DNA of 24,389 nt, from contig CALINF010000172.1 in NCBI GenBank assembly GCA_938045215.1, forward strand, positions 1 to 24,389, written 5' to 3'. How positions within the stretch are numbered: position 1 is the first letter of the stretch; the number at the start of each line of letters is the position of its first letter. The notes beneath the pieces are model-generated. The model was not told the origin of the DNA, did no database searches, and saw only the letters and a program-made list of their open reading frames with translations. The DNA comes from an uncultured Halieaceae bacterium (lineage in GTDB: Bacteria; Pseudomonadota; Gammaproteobacteria; Pseudomonadales; Halieaceae). The position numbers and the translations under genes are program-made. This document shows, piece after piece, positions 22,726 to 24,389 of the stretch.

Positions 22726-22911
22726 TTCTACTCTCCTGGCTGTGTACTCGTGGTCTGATATTGACGAGTGCTTGGGTACGAGAGAGAGAATACGCAATTG
22801 CCCACAGGCACTACATGGCCGGTAGCGCCATCAGCATGGCCCCGTACGCCAAAATAGGACAGGAATCGATAATTTAGATTAAAAAGTGGTCATAACCTAA
22901 TGTATATAAAC
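22726..22911. other. Intergenic region upstream of the 135-aa gene
   Basis: This stretch should hold the promoter of the minus-strand 135-aa gene. It is AT-rich at 22862-22911, a likely promoter zone, but no pair of -35 and -10 boxes stands out. I see no other gene in it. Together with 22912-23112 it makes a 387-nt gap, whose right part is the 3' region of the stress-protein gene. Confidence 0.4.
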
Positions 22912-22945
22912 AAAAAAGCCCGCTTATCAATAAATGATAGCGGGC
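22912..22945 (-). terminator. Rho-independent terminator of the universal stress protein gene
   Basis: On the minus strand GCCCGCTATCA pairs with TGATAAGCGGGC (one extra base on one side) around a 5-nt loop, followed by six T. It lies about 170 nt beyond the stop of the stress-protein gene. Confidence 0.85.
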
Positions 22946-22994
22946 CAACAATAGCCTGATGCTTCGGGGCAGAAACACAGGCCAGGGGACGTTA

Positions 22995-23015
22995 GTACGC
23001 ACGGGGAGTGCGTAC
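22995..23015. repeat. Perfect hairpin in the stress-protein 3' region
   Basis: GTACGCAC-GGGGA-GTGCGTAC: an 8-bp perfect stem with a 5-nt loop and no U-tract. It lies about 98 nt beyond the stress-protein stop and before its terminator. A weaker stem, CCCTCA...TGAGGG (23064-23086), lies closer to the stop. Confidence 0.5.
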
Positions 23016-23112
23016 CATTAATTAAGATAGTCAGTATTTTTGAAAGCGCAAATTTCGACCAATCCCTCACCAGAGCCGACTGAGGGTAATGCTAAGGCGT
23101 GGCCTGGATGCG

Positions 23113-23979
23113 TCAGGGCTTAACAGCGAGCACATCCGTCTTGAGATGGCGCAGAACACCTTCGGCCGTGTTACCAATCAGGCGCGCGCGTACACCACGC
23201 CGCCCTATTGTGCCAAGAACGACCATTTGTGCGCGTAGCTTTGCGGCGTCAGAGGTGATCACTTTTTCGACAGGGCCGCGCTTGAAGCGAAACGCCTTCT
23301 CGGGCAATTCGTGGGCCTCGGCCAGATCAAGCAGATGCGGACGCATCGCCTTCTTCTGCTCTTTTACGTAAGCCAGAGGGTCGACCAGATCCAGGTCAGA
23401 TAGAAGTGTTGGCACCTCAATCGCCGAGATAATCTTAAGCTCTGCGCTCAAGGCCTCTGCCAAACGCTTACCCACAGCGATAAGAGCATGATTCAATCGC
23501 TGCTTGGCTTTAATGCGAGTGCTTAAGTCCAATGCAACCAGCACAGGCTTGGTCCTGGACCACTTTTTCTCTGCGACCAGCATGACTGGCGTTGCGCACT
23601 CGCGCAGCAAGTGCCAGTCGGTAGACGTGTAGGTGAGCGTACCTGTATCGTGCGCTGTTTTTACCACGGCAAAGTAACCTGCTGCAGCGCGCTTGATAAT
23701 CCAGGGGTGGATATCCTTCTGCCAAACAACCTTCAGGCTGACCTTCTGCCCTGGCTTGGCATATTTATCAATCCGAGCCCTTATCGTGCGTTCGCGCTCG
23801 GCCAATAGCTGCTGCTTGATCTCTGACTGTTCCGTGTTCGTCACTTTCAGGCGCTTCAAAGGTGCATAGGTAAAGGCAACCACCTCTGCGAAATGCCCTA
23901 GCCGATGCGCCAACTCAAGACCGCGCGGCGTTGCTGAACACTTATCCTGTAAGTCCGCAATAATAAGAATTTTGCCCAT
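23113..23979 (-). CDS. Tandem universal stress protein (UspE-like)
   Basis: A 288-residue protein with two UspA domains (about 1-137 and 143-288), the layout of E. coli UspE. The first lacks an evident nucleotide motif; the second carries G256-x2-G259-x9-G269-N-T, the ATP-binding loop of the ATP-binding subclass. The start of each half is hydrophobic (KILIIADL; KPVLVALDLS). Usp proteins accumulate under starvation and stress. I chose ATG 23979; a TTG two codons upstream is possible. It ends in a 3' region with a hairpin and a strong terminator. The upstream small membrane gene lies 72 nt away on the same strand. Confidence 0.93.
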   Translation of the reverse strand: MGKILIIADLQDKCSATPRGLELAHRLGHFAEVVAFTYAPLKRLKVTNTEQSEIKQQLLAERERTIRARIDKYAKPGQKVSLKVVWQKDIHPWIIKRAAAGYFAVVKTAHDTGTLTYTSTDWHLLRECATPVMLVAEKKWSRTKPVLVALDLSTRIKAKQRLNHALIAVGKRLAEALSAELKIISAIEVPTLLSDLDLVDPLAYVKEQKKAMRPHLLDLAEAHELPEKAFRFKRGPVEKVITSDAAKLRAQMVVLGTIGRRGVRARLIGNTAEGVLRHLKTDVLAVKP

Positions 23980-24051
23980 GGCCAAGCCATCCTTTGCCGC
24001 ATTTCAAAAGCTGATTATAGAGCGTAGCAGAGAGCTCGACAGCCCTGGAGA

Positions 24052-24381
24052 TCAAGATACTGTCAATCTCGCACCAAATGACGGCCCCTGTTGATGTTGA
24101 AACACCGCTCTGCAGGAGCCGCAAACCCAGTGTCTGGACCAGTTTTTGTAGCGCCTGTAAGTTAGCAACACATCGAGCAACAGACAGGCAAGCAAGCACA
24201 GCGAGACGACGCCAAGCGCCTGCAGCGCTGAGTAATAACCCAGATACCACAGAATCACGGCCGGGATTGACATACCCACCAGCAAGCCCATGAAGACGAC
24301 GAACAGGGATCGGGGTGGGCAGGCCTGTGGTACGCGCTCGGAGTACCACTCGAAACTCTTCCCCAGCGCGTTTCCAGCCAT
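24052..24381 (-). CDS. Small two-helix membrane protein with C-terminal CxxC (possibly cut at the window edge)
   Basis: From ATG 24381 the protein is 109 residues, but the frame stays open to the window end, so the true start could lie outside. Residues about 26-47 and 51-75 are hydrophobic helices separated by a short YLGYY turn. A basic stretch YRRYKNWSRHW follows, then C87-G-S-C90, which could be half of a zinc or disulfide site. I do not recognise the family. It is upstream of the universal stress protein gene on the same strand with a 72-nt gap and may share its promoter. Confidence 0.6.
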   Translation of the reverse strand: MAGNALGKSFEWYSERVPQACPPRSLFVVFMGLLVGMSIPAVILWYLGYYSALQALGVVSLCLLACLLLDVLLTYRRYKNWSRHWVCGSCRAVFQHQQGPSFGARLTVS

Positions 24382-24389
24382 CAAACAGT

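Overview
The window looks like chromosomal DNA of an aerobic, probably marine, Gammaproteobacterium. I infer this from its moderate GC content, short gaps and mostly familiar proteobacterial families: a wax-ester/triacylglycerol synthase, Ppk1, FetB, YjgR, YpfJ, YedI, an NfeD-slipin pair and Acr3. A Halieaceae/Cellvibrionales-type host would fit, but I cannot prove it from sequence alone. I found no rRNA, tRNA, CRISPR array, insertion sequence or phage gene.

Left arm (1-3262, plus strand). A 5'-truncated WYL-domain regulator of the BrxR/CapW type is followed by four tightly packed genes. These encode a small four-helix membrane protein resembling styrene-oxide isomerase StyC, a YkvA/DUF1232 protein, a DUF429 protein and a UbiA-family prenyltransferase. 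The first two junctions are ATGA overlaps and the last gap is 2 nt, so this is almost certainly one transcript. Its combined function is unknown to me.

Centre-left (3272-9494). On the minus strand lie nfeD, a slipin gene and a YidB/DUF937 gene. They are followed by a plus-strand transglutaminase-like protein with a clear promoter and an inverted repeat around its -10 box. Next on the minus strand come an orphan fetB permease gene, a 77-aa membrane protein and an exported M20 peptidase.

Centre (9636-16699). An MFS transporter and a wax-ester/diacylglycerol acyltransferase lie on the plus strand. The acyltransferase ends in a 105-residue histone-H1-like lysine/alanine/proline tail, and its promoter is followed by two palindromes. 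A minus-strand pair encodes a Tat-exported dienelactone-hydrolase-like protein and a YpfJ zinc metallopeptidase. They are followed by plus-strand genes for a YjgR/HerA-like ATPase and an adrenodoxin-type [2Fe-2S] ferredoxin.

Right arm (16863-24381, all minus strand). In transcription order: a small two-helix membrane protein possibly cut by the window edge, a tandem universal stress protein, two unrecognised small genes (135 and 72 aa), a single-domain globin, the arsenite permease Acr3, polyphosphate kinase Ppk1 and YedI/DUF808. The stress protein and the two small genes each end in a stem-loop plus U-tract terminator, and the two small genes share a 3' sequence element. Ppk1 has a candidate Pho box upstream. 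The arm reads as a storage and stress neighbourhood (polyphosphate, arsenite efflux, globin, UspA-type protein).

I see no complete, clearly new multi-gene system. The best leads are the acyltransferase tail, the StyC-like/UbiA operon behind a defence-type regulator, and the small genes with matching 3' ends.
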